The translations under genes were made by a program, and so were the position numbers. Below are positions 61,360 to 64,000 of a DNA stretch of 64,000 nucleotides, in pieces. Below the pieces are notes generated by a model. That model saw only the letters and a list, made by a program, of their open reading frames with translations, had not been told where the DNA came from and made no database searches. Numbering within the stretch: the first letter of the stretch is position 1; every line of letters begins with the position of its first letter. The stretch lies in assembly GCF_030409685.1 (NCBI RefSeq), contig NZ_JAUFQJ010000019.1:1-64000 (forward strand), given 5' to 3'. The DNA comes from Ferruginibacter paludis (GTDB taxonomy: Bacteria > Bacteroidota > Bacteroidia > Chitinophagales > Chitinophagaceae).

Positions 61360-62667
61360 ATGAAATTCGGCATCTTTATCGATCTGCAATTGCCCCGCCC
61401 CTGGCAGGATGGGGATGAATCAAGACTTTTCCAGGAGGCCCTTGAACAGGCAGAATTAGCGGATCAGCTTGGTATTGACTTTGTGTGGGCCCAGGAGCAT
61501 CATTTTCTTGAGGAGTACTGCCATTCCTCTGCCCCTGAAATCTTCCTGGCCGCCTGTAGTCAAAGAACCAAAAACATCCGGCTTGCACATGGCATTGTTG
61601 CAATGTCGCCCAGGTTTAATCATCCCGCCCGCATCGCAGAGCGGGTGGCTACATTAGATATCATTAGCGGAGGACGTGTGGAATGGGGTACTGGCGAGTC
61701 AGGTTCACGCATGGAACTGGAAGGCTTTGGGGTAGACTTTGTGGACAAACGTGCTATGTGGGCCGAAGCCGTACAGGAGACGGTAAAAATGATGTGCATG
61801 GACCCCTATCCCGGTTACACGGGAAGATACTTTTCAATGCCGCACAGAAACGTGGTTCCGAAGCCAATGCAGAAACCTCATCCCCCGGTATGGATGGCTT
61901 GTTCAAACAGGGACAGTGTACAACTTGCAGCCCAATTGGGTATGGGAGCGCTAACATTTGCATTTGTGAACGCAGAAGAAGCGAAATTCTGGGTTGATGA
62001 GTACTATGAATCTTTCAAAACTACGTGCACTCCCATTGCGCAATCTGTAAATCCGAATGTGGCCATGCTCTCAGGATTTATGTGTAATGCCGATAATGAA
62101 ACTGCTATCAGCCGGGGCCAGGAAGGAGCCCAGTTTTTTGCCTATGGATTAGGACATTATTGGCGGGACGGTACCCATGTTCCAGGCCGTACCAATTTAT
62201 GGAGTGAATTTAAGCAGAGACCGGCAACTGTTATTGAGAGAATGGAACGTGAACGAAAGAAGGCCGGGATGGGGGGAATAGGAAGTCCGAAGCACCTGAT
62301 CGCTAATTTTCGTGCTTTAGAAGAAGCCGGTGTTGATCAATTGATTCTTTTACAGCAAAGCGGGAATTATCGTCATGAGCATATCTGTCAGTCCATGGAA
62401 CTCTTTGCTAAAGAAGTGCTACCACAATTTAAGGACAGAGAAGCAAAAAAGGAACAAATAAAGAGCGATATGCTAAGGCCATACATGGAAGAGGCGCAAC
62501 GTAAAATACAGAAATTGGAGTGCATGATCGAAGTGCCGCCAATCGAGGCTTATCCATTACTATGGAATCAAATGAGTGCCGAAAACCCACAAAATACTCC
62601 TGATCGACGGCCGGGTATGTCTGCATTCTGGCAGATGCAGGTTGGAGGGAAGCGCTCAAAGAAGTAG
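61360..62667 (+). CDS. Luciferase-like (LLM class) flavin-dependent monooxygenase
   Basis: 435 residues with the bacterial luciferase-like TIM-barrel: MKFGIFIDLQLPRPWQ, DFVWAQEHHFLEEY, NIRLAHGIVAMSPRFNHPARIAERVATLD, GRVEWGTGES. It would use FMNH2 and O2 to oxidise its substrate. LLM oxygenases of this kind recur in polyketide clusters, where they hydroxylate or insert oxygen into carrier-bound chains. It follows the FAAL gene by 11 bp and precedes the polyketide synthase by 90 bp, so acting on the primed acyl-ACP is plausible. The C-terminal 60 residues are helical and charged. Confidence 0.92.
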   Translation: MKFGIFIDLQLPRPWQDGDESRLFQEALEQAELADQLGIDFVWAQEHHFLEEYCHSSAPEIFLAACSQRTKNIRLAHGIVAMSPRFNHPARIAERVATLDIISGGRVEWGTGESGSRMELEGFGVDFVDKRAMWAEAVQETVKMMCMDPYPGYTGRYFSMPHRNVVPKPMQKPHPPVWMACSNRDSVQLAAQLGMGALTFAFVNAEEAKFWVDEYYESFKTTCTPIAQSVNPNVAMLSGFMCNADNETAISRGQEGAQFFAYGLGHYWRDGTHVPGRTNLWSEFKQRPATVIERMERERKKAGMGGIGSPKHLIANFRALEEAGVDQLILLQQSGNYRHEHICQSMELFAKEVLPQFKDREAKKEQIKSDMLRPYMEEAQRKIQKLECMIEVPPIEAYPLLWNQMSAENPQNTPDRRPGMSAFWQMQVGGKRSKK

Positions 62668-62757
62668 CATTCAAAATAAATGGAAAACAGCGGCTTTTGA
62701 GATCGTTGTGCGGGCCGTAATTCGTTAAGTAATTATTTCTTACTCTTAATTGAATAT

Positions 62758-64000
62758 GTGTTGAACACAGGAGAAATTCAGGATTGGATAATTACGCACC
62801 TTGCGGAGCTGTTGCATATTGCACCGGCTACCATTGATATTCATGAGCCTTTTGCAAATTATGGGCTTTCCTCACTTGATGCCGTAACGCTTTCAGGCGA
62901 CCTGGAAGAGTTGCTTGGCAACCGTCTCTCGCCGACCCTGGTATATGAGTATCCCAGCATATCACTGCTCTCCATTTATTTGGGTGAGCATACTGGAAAC
63001 CAGCCAGCCGGCTTAGACTCAAACTCAATTCCGGATACTTCCCGGGAGCCCATTGCTATCATAGGTATAGGATGCCGGTTTCCGGGGGCGAAGGATCCCG
63101 AATCTTTCTGGCAATTACTTAGCACCGGTACCGATGCGATCTCCGAAGTTCCTGGAGATCGGTGGCCAAAGCATGCGTTCTATCATCCAGATCCTGCAGT
63201 TCCCGGCAAAGCGGTTTCATATTGGGGAGGATTTCTTGACAACATTGATCAGTTTGATCCTTTCTTTTTTGGAATTTCCCCGATGGAAGCCGAATACATG
63301 GATCCGCAACAAAGATTGTTACTAGAACTGTCCTATGAAGCCCTGGATGATGCAGGACAAATCCAGGCAAATATCGCCGGCACCAAAACAGGAGTATTCA
63401 TCGGTATTTCCATAAGCGAATACAGCCAGCTTCAATTTGATGATCCTTTGATGATTACCAGCCATTCAGGTACGGGAAGCGCTTTATCTATTGCAGCCAA
63501 CCGGATTTCTTATTTTTTCGATTTCCATGGACCAAGCATTGCTATTGATACCGCTTGTTCATCCTCACTGGCTGCGGTTCATATGGCTTGTCAAAGTCTC
63601 AGGAGTGGTGAGTGTGGAATGGCGTTGGCAGGAGGAGTAAATATGATTCTGTCACCGGCACACTCAATAGCTTTTACCAAAGCCGGTGTTTTAGCTCCGG
63701 ATGGCCGATGTAAAGCATTCGATGCCCGTGCGAATGGTTATGTTCGTGGCGAAGGTGGTGGCGTGATTGTACTTAAACCGCTTTCATCCGCACTGGCAGA
63801 CAAAGATCCCATCTATGCCCTGATTCCAGGGAGTGCCATTAGCCAGGATGGCCGTACCAATGGTTTAATGGCTCCCAATCGGGAAGCGCAGGAAGCAATG
63901 TTACGGGAGGCATACCACACAGCAGGTATTTCCCCGGCCAGTGTTCAATATGTAGAAACCCATGGCACTGGAACACTTTTAGGCGATTCAATGGAAGCTA
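62758..64000 (+). CDS. Polyketide synthase, N-terminal ACP and ketosynthase (cut by window edge)
   Basis: An open frame of 414 codons runs to the right edge without a stop. The first plausible start is GTG at 62758; the nearby ATG at 62756 is out of frame. Residues about 5-80 are a carrier protein with YGLSSLDAV, the phosphopantetheine serine being Ser39. A linker leads to a ketosynthase beginning REPIAIIGIGCRFPGAKDP, with catalytic Cys267 in DTACSSSL and His402 in HGTGT; the second His lies beyond the edge. An N-terminal ACP before the first KS is the layout of a synthase primed by a FAAL. Whether acyltransferase domains are in cis cannot be seen. Confidence 0.93.
   Translation, partial: MLNTGEIQDWIITHLAELLHIAPATIDIHEPFANYGLSSLDAVTLSGDLEELLGNRLSPTLVYEYPSISLLSIYLGEHTGNQPAGLDSNSIPDTSREPIAIIGIGCRFPGAKDPESFWQLLSTGTDAISEVPGDRWPKHAFYHPDPAVPGKAVSYWGGFLDNIDQFDPFFFGISPMEAEYMDPQQRLLLELSYEALDDAGQIQANIAGTKTGVFIGISISEYSQLQFDDPLMITSHSGTGSALSIAANRISYFFDFHGPSIAIDTACSSSLAAVHMACQSLRSGECGMALAGGVNMILSPAHSIAFTKAGVLAPDGRCKAFDARANGYVRGEGGGVIVLKPLSSALADKDPIYALIPGSAISQDGRTNGLMAPNREAQEAMLREAYHTAGISPASVQYVETHGTGTLLGDSMEA

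Noticed and set aside
1..64000. CRISPR arrays, insertion sequences, prophage or integrative elements
   Set aside because: No regularly spaced repeats, transposase, integrase or phage structural genes were seen in any frame.

Overview
The window looks like a chromosomal piece of a member of the Bacteroidota, most likely close to Chitinophagaceae. The evidence is a T9SS C-terminal sorting domain, several TAnnTTTG-type (-7) promoters, two with a TTTG box 18-19 bp upstream, a DUF4834 protein, SusD-free but barrel-rich surface proteins, rimP-nusA-infB organisation of the Bacteroidota type, and moderate-to-low GC. No transposase, integrase, CRISPR array or phage gene was found.

Layout. 1-2463: two exported surface proteins (one cut by the window edge, one T9SS cargo). 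2640-13572: a signalling island with three hybrid histidine kinases that share a kinase-REC-REC core but carry different input modules, plus a free Hpt protein and a thiol-redox protein. 13573-17750: a mixed stretch with a decayed gene remnant, a DUF1275 membrane protein, a frameshifted small gene, a DinB-like protein, a methyltransferase and a Crp/Fnr regulator. 18084-24301: cysS, an endonuclease/phosphatase-fold protein, a rhomboid pair in which one member lacks the catalytic serine, and an rlmD-type RNA methyltransferase interrupted in frame by a 103-bp palindrome. 24548-33302: envelope folding genes (TlpA-like thioredoxin and parvulin), a small barrel, a 998-residue BNR-propeller protein and an aminotransferase. 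33311-47941: housekeeping genes (glycosyltransferase, SixA, amidophosphoribosyltransferase-like protein, HAD, rimP-nusA-infB, surA, hflX, Rieske protein) with two tRNA genes (Ile2-CAU and Asn-GUU).

48634-64000 (continuing past the window) is a biosynthetic gene cluster and is the most interesting part. On the minus strand lie oleB-oleC-oleD (alpha/beta hydrolase, beta-lactone synthetase, reductase), a DUF6629 membrane protein, a coiled-coil di-iron protein, a double OleA-like condensing enzyme, a cytochrome P450, an Sfp-type phosphopantetheinyl transferase and an APS kinase. Diverging on the plus strand are a fatty acyl-AMP ligase, a luciferase-like monooxygenase and the start of a polyketide synthase (ACP-KS). 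The double condensing enzyme has Cys-His-Asn only in its first half, while its second half keeps only the OleA-type glutamate, so it resembles the LstA/LstB heterodimer of lipstatin biosynthesis fused into one chain. The cluster therefore appears to join head-to-head acyl condensation and beta-lactone/olefin chemistry with a FAAL-primed polyketide line. The product cannot be read from this window.
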